From a virus: a stretch of DNA of 64,000 nt. The notes below the pieces were generated by a model, which was not told the DNA's origin, made no database searches, and saw nothing but the letters and a program-made list of their open reading frames with translations. A program made the translations under genes and the position numbers. The stretch spans positions 1 through 64,000 of the IMG/VR virus record IMGVR_UViG_3300047678_000160. The stretch is one strand, 5' to 3'. Positions 1-9,269 of this stretch are shown one piece after another (position 1 is the first letter of the stretch; each line of letters starts with the position of its first letter).

Positions 1-1988
1 CGGGCGCTCTATTCGGTATCTCTGACAGCTTGAGCGGCTCTTTGTCTTCTATCAATGACGTATCCGGACTTCCTATATTTGAAGTATTCAGCGATGATAA
101 AGTAGTCATGGGTAAATTTGGAACAAACGCTCTTGTTGTAACTGGTTCTCAAACCGGAATTGGAAAAATTCCAGCAAACGGAACTTTGGACGTATCTGGA
201 AGCGCTATAATTAGTGGAAGTTTATTTTTGACCGGTAATGAAACTATAACCGGCTCATTAAATGTTGTAACTTCAATTACATCTTCCGGACAATTTACTT
301 CCATCTTAGCAAATAATACAGCAAATGGTGGGGGTCAAATTTATTTGAATGGAGTTAATGGAAATAGAATAGATTTCAACACCAATGGCGTTGCTGCTCC
401 ATCTTTTACAACAAGAAGTGCAGGAACAAGAATGGTATTCTACCCAGCAATAGGCGCAAGCTCCACAGACTATGCCATTGGTATTGAAGGAAACACATTT
501 TGGCTTTCTGTTCCAGATACTTCCGGTAAAACATTTAAATGGTATGCTGGGACCACCCAGATGATGTCGCTGACCAACACAGGAACACTTAATATTACAG
601 CCGGTGCTACGGCAGCTTCATTGACTTCATCAGCCGCAAATATCACATCAATCACAGGTTCTTCTGTCAGTTTATCTGGAGATGCAAATATTACAGGTTT
701 GATAAGAGGTGGAACATATGTGTCGTCAAATGGCTCGTTTCCTAGAATGGATTTGTGGGGTGGTGACGCAAATCTTCCGGATGTTGGTTATGCTTCTAAT
801 ACAGGCATTCGTTTTAATATATCAAACAACAGATTTGAACATCTCGTTGGTGGAATAATTGCTATGTATATGGGGCCGGGAGGTGTTACTGGTTCATTGT
901 TAGGAACCGCATCCTTTGCTGTTAATGCTCAATCATATTCATCATCATTTAGCACAAGCACAACAGCTACAAGTGCATCATTCACCACAACAGTAAACGC
1001 ATTAAGTGCTTCAGCGGGTGCTGGTCTAACCAATTTAATTTTGTCATCTGGTTCATTCTCAAACAGATTAATTGCTTTGTCGAGCTCCTTTAACAGCACA
1101 CAAATAACAGCATCAATTATATCTGGGTCACAGATTACAGGCTCTCACTTTGGAACTTCTTCGTGGGCGGTGACTGCATCATACGCCTTAGCTTCAGTAT
1201 CCACTCTTCCAGCAAACGTAGTATCAGCATCCCAACAGTTGACAAATGGACAGGGAACTGCGTTTACAATAACTTCAAACGTTACACACGGACAAATTAC
1301 TTCGTCGTTTATAACAGGTTCACAAATAACGGGAGCCTTAAGCGACAATGCTGGAGCAATACGTGCTATTCCTCAAAATTCCCAAACAGCAAATTATACT
1401 CTTGTAATTGGTGATGCTGGTAAGCACATTTCAATAACAACCGGAAGCGTGACGGTTCCTGCTTCGGTGTTTAACCCTGGAGATGTATTTTCTATATTCA
1501 ACAACTCTACCGCGAGTTTGACGATTATCCAGGGAAGTAGCGTTGTAATGAGAACAACGGGAACAAGTGCAACTGGAAGCGTAAGTGTTCCTATGTATGG
1601 TGTAGCTACAGCATTGTGTGTAGCAGCTAACACATTCACGGTTGTAAATACAATTGATACATCAATACTTCTTCAAAATATTCAAAGTGCTGCTTACACG
1701 TTGGTTTTGAGTGATGCTGGAAAACACATTCTTCATCCTAGTGCGGATACAACGGCTAGAGTATTCACTATACCGGCGAATAGTTCTGTCCCATATCCTA
1801 TAGGAACTGTAATAACTTTTGTTAATCAAAGTGGAGCTGGAGTCTTGACAATTTCAATAACTACTGACACTATGCGGCTCGCAAGCTCAGGAACCACAGG
1901 AAACAGAACATTAACACAAAATGGTATAGCCACCGCAATAAAGCTCACTGCTACTGAGTGGCTAATATCTGGAACAGGTCTAACATAA
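1..1988 (+). CDS. Tail fibre / adhesin-like structural protein, 5'-partial
   Basis: The frame is open from the window edge (codons from base 3), so the gene starts upstream; the TTG at 30 is only an internal codon. The product is Ser/Thr/Gly/Ala-rich with many short GSL, GTASFA and GTSSWA-type repeats, typical of beta-rich phage fibre or appendage proteins. The C-terminus holds two tandem copies of a module of about 90-100 residues, each opening with a (T/A)YTLV..DAGKH element (near residues 455 and 555) and ending in a predicted beta-sandwich. I infer a receptor-binding or fibre-tip role in the virion. Three further fibre-type genes follow at spacings of 1-3 nt, forming one cassette. Family recognition is by composition and motif; the receptor is unknown. 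Confidence 0.75.
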   Translation, partial: GALFGISDSLSGSLSSINDVSGLPIFEVFSDDKVVMGKFGTNALVVTGSQTGIGKIPANGTLDVSGSAIISGSLFLTGNETITGSLNVVTSITSSGQFTSILANNTANGGGQIYLNGVNGNRIDFNTNGVAAPSFTTRSAGTRMVFYPAIGASSTDYAIGIEGNTFWLSVPDTSGKTFKWYAGTTQMMSLTNTGTLNITAGATAASLTSSAANITSITGSSVSLSGDANITGLIRGGTYVSSNGSFPRMDLWGGDANLPDVGYASNTGIRFNISNNRFEHLVGGIIAMYMGPGGVTGSLLGTASFAVNAQSYSSSFSTSTTATSASFTTTVNALSASAGAGLTNLILSSGSFSNRLIALSSSFNSTQITASIISGSQITGSHFGTSSWAVTASYALASVSTLPANVVSASQQLTNGQGTAFTITSNVTHGQITSSFITGSQITGALSDNAGAIRAIPQNSQTANYTLVIGDAGKHISITTGSVTVPASVFNPGDVFSIFNNSTASLTIIQGSSVVMRTTGTSATGSVSVPMYGVATALCVAANTFTVVNTIDTSILLQNIQSAAYTLVLSDAGKHILHPSADTTARVFTIPANSSVPYPIGTVITFVNQSGAGVLTISITTDTMRLASSGTTGNRTLTQNGIATAIKLTATEWLISGTGLT

Positions 1989-1989
1989 T

Positions 1990-2664
1990 ATGCCCGCAGT
2001 CCAACAAGCAATGATGGGTATGAATCAAATCTTACCAACGGATTATTCTGGATTAGTAGGTTGGTATAACTATGGAAGCTACAATAGCGGCACCGGTGTT
2101 TGGACTGATAAAAGCGGAAATGGAAATCACGCACAAGCATCCGTTTCAGTATCTCAAGTCAGCGTAAGTGGTAATGGTTCTACGAAATCATTTAATGCTT
2201 TAAGATGTGATTACAATGGTGGAAGCTATGGAAAAATAGTATGGCCAGCCGGCATTGTTCCACCTACTTACACGCTATTTCATGTGTGCCGTTACACTGG
2301 CACATCCAACAATAGAATCATACAGGGTCAACTCCAAAATTGGCTCAGTGGCTTTTGGAGCAATGACCTCAGTAATTTTTATCACAATGGTTGGATAAGT
2401 TCGGTGGGAGGACACGGCACCAACAACAATTGGAGATACACCACCGACCAGAACAACTTGGGTCGCCAAAATGGAACCACATATGGCACGTCTGGGGCTG
2501 GAGCTCCCAGTTACGACGACATTTGCATCAATGATTGGGGCGGAGATTATACCGAAGCATCTGAATGTGATGTTTCAGAAGTAATAGTGTATAATAGGAA
2601 TTTGAGCAGCACAGAATATTTGAAGGTTGAAGAATACCTTCGAAACATTTACGGACTATCATAA
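1990..2664 (+). CDS. Lectin/LamG-like fibre protein
   Basis: A 224-residue protein whose ATG lies 1 nt after the previous stop. It begins with a short Met/Gln-rich segment and then a GLVGWYNYG...[11 protein letters not shown] element, and ends with an [10 protein letters not shown]...EEYLRNIYG element. Both are typical of concanavalin A-like (LamG) domains on phage fibres and baseplate appendages. Many aromatics and Asn/Gly fit a carbohydrate-binding beta-sandwich. Likely a virion-surface sugar-binding accessory to the preceding fibre. It has no catalytic motif that I can recognise. Confidence 0.6.
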   Translation: MPAVQQAMMGMNQILPTDYSGLVGWYNYGSYNSGTGVWTDKSGNGNHAQASVSVSQVSVSGNGSTKSFNALRCDYNGGSYGKIVWPAGIVPPTYTLFHVCRYTGTSNNRIIQGQLQNWLSGFWSNDLSNFYHNGWISSVGGHGTNNNWRYTTDQNNLGRQNGTTYGTSGAGAPSYDDICINDWGGDYTEASECDVSEVIVYNRNLSSTEYLKVEEYLRNIYGLS

Positions 2665-2665
2665 T

Positions 2666-3163
2666 ATGGGTATTCATCAAATGATGTTGCGTTCGTTTTC
2701 GTTGATTGTTTCTCCGCCAACACCAACGCCTACGCCTACGCCAACTCCTACACCTACGCCAACTCCTACACCTACGCCGACGCCGACGCTGACACCAACA
2801 CCAGAGCCTCCAACCCCGACACCTACGCCGACGCCGACACCTACGCCGGTTCCTGACCCATTGGTCGTCAATACAGATACGGATGATATATTCATTGTGT
2901 GTTATTCTGGAGGAACATTCTGTATGGATACATCGGATTTGATTACAGCAACTGGTTCAGGTGGAACTGGTGGATATTCTTATTCGTGGACAGGACCGTG
3001 TGATAGCCCAACATCAAATGCAACTACGTTTACTGCTGGAATTGTTTGTGGAGACAATTCGACCGATACGATTACTGTGACAGTGACGGATTCTTCAATG
3101 GCTACAGCCAATCACAATCTTACTATTCATTACATCGACAACTATGTTGGAATTTGCGTATAA
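2666..3163 (+). CDS. Fibre protein with Thr-Pro linker and Ig/PKD-like domain
   Basis: I chose the ATG at 2666, immediately after the previous stop, because it gives an N-terminus ([11 protein letters not shown]) resembling that of the neighbouring fibre gene; a longer in-frame start at 2627 would overlap it. The 165-residue product has a long (Thr-Pro)n tract (about residues 17-55) followed by a Cys-containing beta-rich domain of about 100 residues with Ig/PKD-like character. The Thr-Pro tract would act as a stiff extended linker holding the domain off the virion. Function is inferred from architecture and location only. Confidence 0.55.
   Translation: MGIHQMMLRSFSLIVSPPTPTPTPTPTPTPTPTPTPTPTPTLTPTPEPPTPTPTPTPTPTPVPDPLVVNTDTDDIFIVCYSGGTFCMDTSDLITATGSGGTGGYSYSWTGPCDSPTSNATTFTAGIVCGDNSTDTITVTVTDSSMATANHNLTIHYIDNYVGICV
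2728..2852 (+). repeat. Thr-Pro-coding hexanucleotide-type repeat
   Basis: Degenerate tandem ACNCCN codon pairs encode the Thr-Pro linker of the gene at 2666. Third-position variation (a, t, g) suggests an old, protein-selected repeat, but it is still a plausible site for slippage in length. Confidence 0.7.
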
Positions 3164-3166
3164 TTT

Positions 3167-3457
3167 ATGCCGACCACAAAAGAAATGTTTTTTAATTTAA
3201 CTGGCACCGCAGCTGATGCTTATAAAATGTTGATTGATAGAGGAATTCTATTGACCGACGAAGAAACCATGTATAAGAGAATAGACATTTGTGTTGCATG
3301 TCCCCATTACATAACACAAAACGTAGTTCAAAATAAATGTGAAATTTGTGGATGTGGTATGAAAATGAAAGTTAGAGTTGCTGCTGCTTCATGTCCGATA
3401 AAAAAATGGGATAAGTGGACTCCTCCAACTTCACCAACAACGTCTTCGTTGTTATAA
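3167..3457 (+). CDS. Small Cys-rich (zinc-ribbon-like) phage protein
   Basis: A 96-residue protein. The middle carries a four-or-more-cysteine pattern: CVACPHY, then NKCEICGCGMKMK, then SCPIKKW. This C-x2-C...C-x2-C-x-C...C arrangement is recurrent in small proteins of large myoviruses and would bind zinc. It lies 3 nt downstream of the fibre cassette, so it is probably co-transcribed with it. No enzymatic motif is seen; the exact role is unknown. Confidence 0.6.
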   Translation: MPTTKEMFFNLTGTAADAYKMLIDRGILLTDEETMYKRIDICVACPHYITQNVVQNKCEICGCGMKMKVRVAAASCPIKKWDKWTPPTSPTTSSLL

Positions 3458-3522
3458 TTAATCTGTTTGGCGTTGTTTTGTAATTATAAATCCTATATAT
3501 ACGGAAAGAGATAACACTTATT

Positions 3523-3786
3523 ATGGAAAATACACAACCTGTCAAGTTTGACGAAGCTGAAATGAAAGAAATCGCCTCTATCAGGGATTCCTATACCGAA
3601 GCTTCTACTGTTTTTGGTAATTTATACATTCAACGTTTGCAGTTGGATGAGACTGAGAAAAGTTTGAAAGAAGCTTATTTCTCTCTACAAAAAAGAGAAA
3701 AAGACTTCTTGGATAAAATCGTAGCAAAATATGGAGAAGGAACACTTGACCCAAAAACAGGTGTTTTTACTCCTAATCAAAAATAA
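3523..3786 (+). CDS. Small coiled-coil protein
   Basis: An 87-residue charged protein, mostly helical by composition, with heptad-like spacing in residues 10-70 (for example QRLQLDETEKSLKEAY). No catalytic motif is visible. It precedes a tiny membrane protein and a terminator, closing the fibre operon. Not recognised beyond resemblance to small conserved proteins of T4-like phages. Confidence 0.6.
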   Translation: MENTQPVKFDEAEMKEIASIRDSYTEASTVFGNLYIQRLQLDETEKSLKEAYFSLQKREKDFLDKIVAKYGEGTLDPKTGVFTPNQK

Positions 3787-3795
3787 GGAAACAAT

Positions 3796-3939
3796 ATGAA
3801 TATCGTAGCAATTATCGTCGTTTTAGTCTTGATTGCTGGAGCAGTTTATTACTTCAAGAACAAGTCAAATCCACCATCTGGTGGAAGTGGTTCTTCTGGT
3901 GGAAGCGGCTCTGGTTCAGGCAACACAAATTTGAACTAA
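3796..3939 (+). CDS. 47-residue single-span membrane protein with Gly/Ser tail
   Basis: The ATG is preceded by an AAGGAAA ribosome-binding site. Residues 2-20 form one hydrophobic helix (NIVAIIVVLVLIAGAVYYF), followed by KNK and a Gly/Ser-rich tail. The topology suggests an N-terminal membrane anchor with a flexible positively charged linker. It sits 9 nt after the coiled-coil gene and just before a terminator. Function unknown; a lysis or envelope role is possible but unsupported. Confidence 0.6.
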   Translation: MNIVAIIVVLVLIAGAVYYFKNKSNPPSGGSGSSGGSGSGSGNTNLN

Positions 3940-3961
3940 AATAAATTCAATTTGAGACTAC

Positions 3962-3995
3962 GGGGGGACGATTTTAGTCCCCCCCTATTTTTTTG
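3962..3995 (+). terminator. Rho-independent terminator
   Basis: Perfect 8-bp stem GGGGGGAC/GTCCCCCC with a 7-nt loop, then a T-rich run. It ends the fibre operon ahead of the sheath promoter. Confidence 0.85.
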
Positions 3996-4024
3996 ATATT
4001 TTTGGTGTTTTGAAAAAATAACCC

Positions 4025-4033
4025 ATATTTATA
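4025..4033 (+). promoter_or_regulatory. ATATTTATA promoter-like element (sheath)
   Basis: ATATTTATAG between a terminator and the sheath gene. The same 9-mer recurs before at least nine other genes here, and I interpret it as the -10 element of a phage-specific late promoter. Confidence 0.6.
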
Positions 4034-4077
4034 GATAGACTTTTTATTTCTGACACTCAACAGGAGAAGACAACACT

Positions 4078-7056
4078 ATGGCATTAGAACAAAATGGAAA
4101 ATACTCACCAAGCGAAAACATCGTTTCAGCAGGTGTGTTCACGAGAGAAATCGACCAATCATTTCTTGCTCAAGGAATTGAGCAAATCGGCGGAGTCGTC
4201 GTCGCTCCCTTCCCAAAGGGCCCTGGTTTCTCCCCAACCGTAATTCGCAGCGAAGCTGACCTTACATCTATCTTCGGAAATCCAGACGGAAAACTTTATG
4301 GACCATACACCGCTCAACAATACATTCGCCAACAAGGTGAAGTAACCGTTGTTCGCGTTGGTGGTCTTGCTGGTTACACACAAGAAGCCGCTCTTGTTCT
4401 AACCGCTGTCCCAGGTCAATACACACGTTATTCTGAAAGTGGTTCATTCACTGGTAAGTCTGTTGGCACAGTTGTCAGCCAATCATCCGGTGCATCGTTC
4501 ATCATTTCTGGAACACTAAGTGCTACATTCTCCACCGGCTTGTATGCTGGAAGCACAATCGTTGTCGGAACGTTCCGTGCAAACGTAAGCGCAAGTAACT
4601 ACACCGGTTCAAACTTTGTATCTGGTCTTGTCACATCCGCTGTTCTAACAGGTTCTTCTCTACCACACGTTTCGTCCGATAACTTGGTTGTAAGTGGTTC
4701 TGTCACCATCACCGCTGTTTCGGCATGTGCAAGTGAAGCAAATTGGACAGGTAACATCACCGGTCTATACGGTAATTTCAACACCGCATCCTGGACACCA
4801 GCCGCAATTTCTTCGGAAGACGCATGTGGTAACTTGACCGCTTCCTTGGGAAGCCGTGATGAAGTGGTTCTCGCTGTTCTAGCAAATACCGCTTATGATA
4901 CCGGCCAACTTCTTGACGGTTTCTCTGGTTCAGTATTACTACCAAAGACAGCAAGCTTGGTTGGTTCTGATTATCGCTTGATTCTAAACACCAAGAGTTC
5001 AACCAATGTTACATCAAGTTATGGAACATACGATTTCTCTATCAATGACGACAGTTCTGCATACATTGCAAACGTGTTCGGTAAGGATGCACAAGCAGGT
5101 TATGTTCCAGTTCCAGCAGGCGCTAAGATTAACGCCGCTTACTTGGCATCTCTATTCGATGATAAGCTAAACGCTGTTATGACTCAAATGTTGGCATCCG
5201 GTAGCTGGAAACTTCAAGTTTCTACACGTAATGCCATGACATTCTCTGATGGAATCACTCCTGATGTTGGAACATCTCAATTCGATTTGACCAACGCTTC
5301 TACACCTTGGATTAATTCCCAAGCAGTAGCAAATTGGGCAGGCTCGACAGGCGGAACTGGTTCGTTCCACTACAATTTATTCAAGGTTCACACTTTGAGT
5401 GATGGAACGGATATGAACACAACCTACAAGATTGAAATCGCAAACGTAAAGTCTGCTGGAGCAATCCCTGGTTCTGACTATGGTTCATTCTCTCTAATCG
5501 TTCGTGATTTCAATGACACAGATAAGCGTCCAAACATTCTTGAGAAGTTTGACAATCTTGACTTGAATCCTGATTCTGCAAACTTTGTTGGTCGCCGCAT
5601 CGGTGATACATACAACTACATCGATTATAACGGTAAGATTCTAAGCTTCGGAAGCTACAATAACAAGAGCAAGTTGATTCGTATCGAAACCGCTACGGCT
5701 CCTTGGCCAGTAGATTCGATTCCATTCGGATTCTCACCATACGCTTCGCCAATCGGTGGAGATTATGCTCGCCGTGGTATCCTACCAGCAATGTCATACA
5801 GCAAAGCATCCACTTACCTCCTACAACCAGGTCGTTGGACTTCCGGTGTATTGTTCTCCCCAGCTCCTTCGGACGCTGACGCAGCTCTATCCGCTCTATA
5901 TCCATCCGGTTCATCCGTTGGTTCTGAACGTGACAACAAGCAATACTTCGCTCCAATTCCATTGGGTGCAAGTGCTGCAAGTAACGTTGCATTCGACCTT
6001 GAATCAACCTGTGGAGTTACCCCATTGTATGTTCCTTCTTCTGAAGTAACAAATGTCAAAAAGCGCCGTTTCGTCCTTGGTTTCCAAGGTGGATTCAGTG
6101 GCCAAAGCCCATCTGTTCCTGTTCTTGTTGGTGATGATATTCTTCCAACAAATCAACAAGGTCTTGACTGTTCGACCAATGTAAGCATCGGTTCTTATGG
6201 ATACAAGCACGCAATTGCTGCTCTATCCAACGCTGATGAATATGACTTCAATCTAATCACCACACCTGGTATCAATTACCAAGACCACCCATACGTAACC
6301 AACCTAACGGTTGAGATGTGTGAAAACCGCGGTGATGCGTTCTACATCATGGACATTGCACCAAATCAATTGGCAGGAGCATCTTCGATTCAGAATGTGG
6401 TTGACTTGGCAGGACAATTCGACACGAACTACGCTGCAACTTACTATCCTTGGATTAAGATTGTGGACACCGATTCCAACAAGATTATCTCGGCTCCTCC
6501 TTCCGTCGCAATGATGGCAGTGTTCGCCGCAAACGATAAGGTTGCTGCAGAATGGTTCGCTCCAGCCGGTCTATCCCGTGGTGGAATTCCAGCCGCTGTC
6601 CAAGTAAATGACCGTCTATCACACGCTGACCGTGACGTTCTATACGAAGGAAAGGTTAACCCAATCGCAGCATTCCCAGGCCAAGGTATCGTAGCATGGG
6701 GTAACAAAACCCTACAACGCAACCCATCCGCCCTCGACCGCATCAACGTTCGTCGTTTGATGATTGCATTGAAGAAGTATATCGCTTCATCCTCACGCTT
6801 CTTGGTATTCGAACAAAACGTTTCCGCAACACGTAACCGTTTCTTGAGTATCGTAAATCCTTACTTGGAAAGCGTTCAACAACGTAGTGGTATTTACGCC
6901 TTCAAGGTTGTAATGGATGATTCGAACAACACAAGCGATATGGTTGACCGTGGAATCCTATACGGACAAATCTACATCAAGCCATCCCGCACCGCTGAGT
7001 TCATCGTCTTGGACTTCAATGTTCTCCCAACCGGAGCAGTATTCCCTAACGCCTAA
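4078..7056 (+). CDS. Tail sheath protein (T4 gp18 family)
   Basis: A 992-residue protein with AGGAGA as ribosome-binding site. The N-terminus has the sheath hallmark SAGVFTREID followed by a FGNPDGKLYGPYTAQQYI-type element. The C-terminal third has the family core: YPWIKI near residue 803, PAGLSRGG near 837, NPIAAFPGQGIVAWGNKT near 863, and a final region ending in IKPSRTAEFIVLDFNV. The protein forms the contractile sheath around the tail tube. It is longer than T4 gp18 (659 residues); a Ser/Thr/Gly-rich segment around residues 125-265 looks like an inserted, probably surface-exposed, domain. A terminator follows. Heavy use of optimal-looking codons fits high expression. Confidence 0.95.
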   Translation: MALEQNGKYSPSENIVSAGVFTREIDQSFLAQGIEQIGGVVVAPFPKGPGFSPTVIRSEADLTSIFGNPDGKLYGPYTAQQYIRQQGEVTVVRVGGLAGYTQEAALVLTAVPGQYTRYSESGSFTGKSVGTVVSQSSGASFIISGTLSATFSTGLYAGSTIVVGTFRANVSASNYTGSNFVSGLVTSAVLTGSSLPHVSSDNLVVSGSVTITAVSACASEANWTGNITGLYGNFNTASWTPAAISSEDACGNLTASLGSRDEVVLAVLANTAYDTGQLLDGFSGSVLLPKTASLVGSDYRLILNTKSSTNVTSSYGTYDFSINDDSSAYIANVFGKDAQAGYVPVPAGAKINAAYLASLFDDKLNAVMTQMLASGSWKLQVSTRNAMTFSDGITPDVGTSQFDLTNASTPWINSQAVANWAGSTGGTGSFHYNLFKVHTLSDGTDMNTTYKIEIANVKSAGAIPGSDYGSFSLIVRDFNDTDKRPNILEKFDNLDLNPDSANFVGRRIGDTYNYIDYNGKILSFGSYNNKSKLIRIETATAPWPVDSIPFGFSPYASPIGGDYARRGILPAMSYSKASTYLLQPGRWTSGVLFSPAPSDADAALSALYPSGSSVGSERDNKQYFAPIPLGASAASNVAFDLESTCGVTPLYVPSSEVTNVKKRRFVLGFQGGFSGQSPSVPVLVGDDILPTNQQGLDCSTNVSIGSYGYKHAIAALSNADEYDFNLITTPGINYQDHPYVTNLTVEMCENRGDAFYIMDIAPNQLAGASSIQNVVDLAGQFDTNYAATYYPWIKIVDTDSNKIISAPPSVAMMAVFAANDKVAAEWFAPAGLSRGGIPAAVQVNDRLSHADRDVLYEGKVNPIAAFPGQGIVAWGNKTLQRNPSALDRINVRRLMIALKKYIASSSRFLVFEQNVSATRNRFLSIVNPYLESVQQRSGIYAFKVVMDDSNNTSDMVDRGILYGQIYIKPSRTAEFIVLDFNVLPTGAVFPNA

Positions 7057-7076
7057 AACGTTATAACAATTAACCA

Positions 7077-7107
7077 AAAACACCCTGATATTACTCAGGG
7101 TGTTTTT
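7077..7107 (+). terminator. Rho-independent terminator after sheath gene
   Basis: Stem AAAACACCCTGA/TCAGGGTGTTTT with a 6-nt loop and a T-run. Confidence 0.9.
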
Positions 7108-7117
7108 GTTTACAACG

Positions 7118-7126
7118 ATATTTATA
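7118..7126 (+). promoter_or_regulatory. ATATTTATA promoter-like element
   Basis: Lies 5 nt before the ATG at 7132 and directly downstream of the sheath terminator, so if it is a -10 box the transcript would be essentially leaderless. Confidence 0.55.
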
Positions 7127-7131
7127 CTCAA

Positions 7132-7719
7132 ATGAACGTATTACTACAAGACATATTAAAAGAAATAGAAAATCCGTCCAAGCCAGAAACAGAACAGAAG
7201 ACCCAAATTTATATGGATTTGGATGGAGTTATGGTAGATTTGGAAGGCGGATTTAAGAAAATTACAGGTTACACTGTTAAAGATTTTAAGAACGCTCCTC
7301 AATTTAGAGGCGATGAAAAAGCTGCTAAAAGAAAGTTTTGGCAAACCATTCACGGAACCCCAAACTTTTGGGTAAACTTGGAACCAATGCCAGATGCTTT
7401 GGTTCTTTGGAACTACGTAAAGAGAAAATACACTGACCCTATGCCTGTTGTGTTGAGTGCTGGACAAGGTGCCGATGTTCAAAATGGAAAAACCAAGTGG
7501 GTTCATTCACATTTGGGAAATGATGTTACGGTTTACATTGCACCAGCCGGCTCCAAGAAGCCAGAATTTGTATTGAAGGATGCTAATACTCGCCACATTT
7601 TAATTGATGATACCATTAAGAACATTGAGCTTTGGAACAATCCTGAATTCAATAGATTTGGTATTCTTCACAAAAACGCTGCTGAATCCATACGTCTTCT
7701 TACCGAGTTGGATAAATGA
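7132..7719 (+). CDS. HAD-family phosphatase, 5'(3')-deoxyribonucleotidase-like
   Basis: A 195-residue protein with HAD motif I as YMDLDGVMVD near residues 27-36 (two catalytic Asp), motif II as VVLSAGQ near 104, and the motif IV acidic pair in LIDDTIKN near 163. The layout matches NT5C-type nucleotidases, which dephosphorylate deoxynucleoside monophosphates, but substrate is inferred. The N-terminus (MNVLLQDILKEIENPS) resembles the helical tag found on several other proteins here. The stop overlaps the next ATG (ATGA). Confidence 0.7.
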   Translation: MNVLLQDILKEIENPSKPETEQKTQIYMDLDGVMVDLEGGFKKITGYTVKDFKNAPQFRGDEKAAKRKFWQTIHGTPNFWVNLEPMPDALVLWNYVKRKYTDPMPVVLSAGQGADVQNGKTKWVHSHLGNDVTVYIAPAGSKKPEFVLKDANTRHILIDDTIKNIELWNNPEFNRFGILHKNAAESIRLLTELDK

Positions 7720-8474
7720 AGTATCCTCTTTACAACGATGAGCTCTGTCCCGATTTATGGGACAAAGATGGCGAAAGCTGGAAGATGAAGGCTGACGTTA
7801 GAGAGGCGTTGTTGAAAATTGCGATGGATTTTGTAAACATCGATATGAAAGAGGAAATGAAAATCAAGATGACTCCTGTGGATATTATCTTGATTGGTTC
7901 TTCCACCAATTACAATTGGACTGAATTCTCTGACCTAGATTTGCACATATTGGTTGATTATGATGAACTCAAAGGTGTGGATAGTAAGCACGCCACAATT
8001 CTATTGACTGCCATCAAAATTAATTGGAACAAATACCACAACATTCAAATCAAGGGACATGATGTTGAAATTTATGTTCAAGGAACGGAGCAAGAGGCTG
8101 AATCTATTTCAATCTTCTCTGTTAAAGATGACAAGTGGCTTCAAGCTCCAGAAAAAGAACGTCCTAAATTTAACAAGAAGCTTATCAAGAAAAAACACAC
8201 AAAGTTCAAAGAAGAAATTGATTCAGTATTGAGAAAGCCAGACGATGAAAAAATCAGAAAGATTCTCGGAAAGCTTTATACGTTCCGTCAATCAGGATTG
8301 GATAAGAAAGGTGAGTTCTCGGAAGAAAATCTAGTATTCAAAATTCTTCGTTCCCAAGGATACTTAGATAGACTCAAAGAGGTTGCAATTGAGGTTTACG
8401 ACCAAGAAATGACTCTCAAAGAGCACACAGGCAACTTGAGTCTTAAAGCATTGGTAGATAAAAAGTTTCAATAA
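7716..8474 (+). CDS. Predicted nucleotidyltransferase-fold protein
   Basis: A 252-residue protein translationally coupled to the preceding HAD gene. Residues 59-82 show the Pol-beta/minimal nucleotidyltransferase signature: LIGSSTNYNW followed by the metal-binding SDLDLHILVDY. The C-terminal half is Lys/Glu-rich and helical. The family adds nucleotides to RNA, DNA or protein hydroxyls; the target here is unknown. Pairing with a nucleotidase suggests nucleotide or RNA-end metabolism. Confidence 0.65.
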   Translation: MKYPLYNDELCPDLWDKDGESWKMKADVREALLKIAMDFVNIDMKEEMKIKMTPVDIILIGSSTNYNWTEFSDLDLHILVDYDELKGVDSKHATILLTAIKINWNKYHNIQIKGHDVEIYVQGTEQEAESISIFSVKDDKWLQAPEKERPKFNKKLIKKKHTKFKEEIDSVLRKPDDEKIRKILGKLYTFRQSGLDKKGEFSEENLVFKILRSQGYLDRLKEVAIEVYDQEMTLKEHTGNLSLKALVDKKFQ

Positions 8475-8485
8475 CAAATTGGTTA

Positions 8486-8513
8486 TTGACTTATTTTAGG
8501 TTTACTGTATTGT
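8486..8513 (+). promoter_or_regulatory. Sigma70-like promoter TTGACT-N16-TATTGT
   Basis: A -35 at 8486 and -10 at 8508. The expected start site falls at or within a few nt of the ATG at 8521. Confidence 0.5.
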
Positions 8514-8520
8514 TATACAA

Positions 8521-9267
8521 ATGCCTAAGTTTGACATTAAAAAGACCAAGGATTTGAAATTCGCTCGTTTTGGAGGATTGTCTTCGGTTAACCAAGAAGG
8601 TTATAGAAACAAAAACAGAGGATTTCACACTCCGCCTGCTTCAAGAGGATTTTATTCTTTCGTCTGGCCTATCTATGAAAAATTCCTCCTAGGAGGAAGT
8701 TGGACAGCATGGCCTTGGAAACTTGGCTCCAAATTCAAATATGTCAGAGACGAAAATGGTCAGTTGGTTACGGAACAACATCCACAATATGAAAAATTCA
8801 GTCAATCGACCAAAGTTTTTTCAGTCCCAACAAAAAATTGGAACAAAAATCAAGACTCCGTGATTGATTGGTTTGAAATGAATGATAAAACAGAAGAAGA
8901 AGTAAGAGCTTCTGATGAAGCCGCCAAATTGGATTGGGAAACAAATCACAAAGATGAGCCAAAATGGCTTCTAGCACAAATGCCAAAGCCAAAAATCTTC
9001 GTTCACAGAGGACCTCTATGGCACCATTTGGGAGAATACATAAAGCCTCACCAAATCATTGCCCAAAAAGGTAGTTGGTCAAAATCTTCAATCGAAGATT
9101 ACAGATGTGCGTTGGAGAAAATCATGCACGAATGTCGCAGAAATGCAATGGGAGAATTTAGCGGAGGCTTTAAGGTAAAAGACCCAATGCTGTTTCTTCC
9201 TTCAGCCAAGAATCCATTCTACTTCAGCGGGAAAGACCACCTAGAAGTCTTTATAGAGAAGGTTTGA
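8521..9267 (+). CDS. Conserved phage protein of unknown function
   Basis: A 248-residue protein, rich in Lys, Trp and Phe, with a basic N-terminus (MPKFDIKKTKDLKFARFGG) and an acidic middle. It has no membrane segment, P-loop or metal motif that I can see. It is the last + strand gene before convergent minus-strand genes; its stop is only 2 nt from the end of the HAD gene on the other strand. Not recognised. Confidence 0.6.
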   Translation: MPKFDIKKTKDLKFARFGGLSSVNQEGYRNKNRGFHTPPASRGFYSFVWPIYEKFLLGGSWTAWPWKLGSKFKYVRDENGQLVTEQHPQYEKFSQSTKVFSVPTKNWNKNQDSVIDWFEMNDKTEEEVRASDEAAKLDWETNHKDEPKWLLAQMPKPKIFVHRGPLWHHLGEYIKPHQIIAQKGSWSKSSIEDYRCALEKIMHECRRNAMGEFSGGFKVKDPMLFLPSAKNPFYFSGKDHLEVFIEKV

Positions 9268-9269
9268 CG

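Noticed and set aside
2728-2852. Regular repeats that might be taken for a CRISPR array or recombination site
   Set aside because: They are in-frame Thr-Pro codons inside a fibre gene, without spacers.
4025-4033. Reading the ATATTTATA elements as ordinary T4 late promoters
   Set aside because: T4 late promoters carry TATAAATA on the sense strand; here the sense strand consistently has the reverse complement, so a different specificity is more likely.
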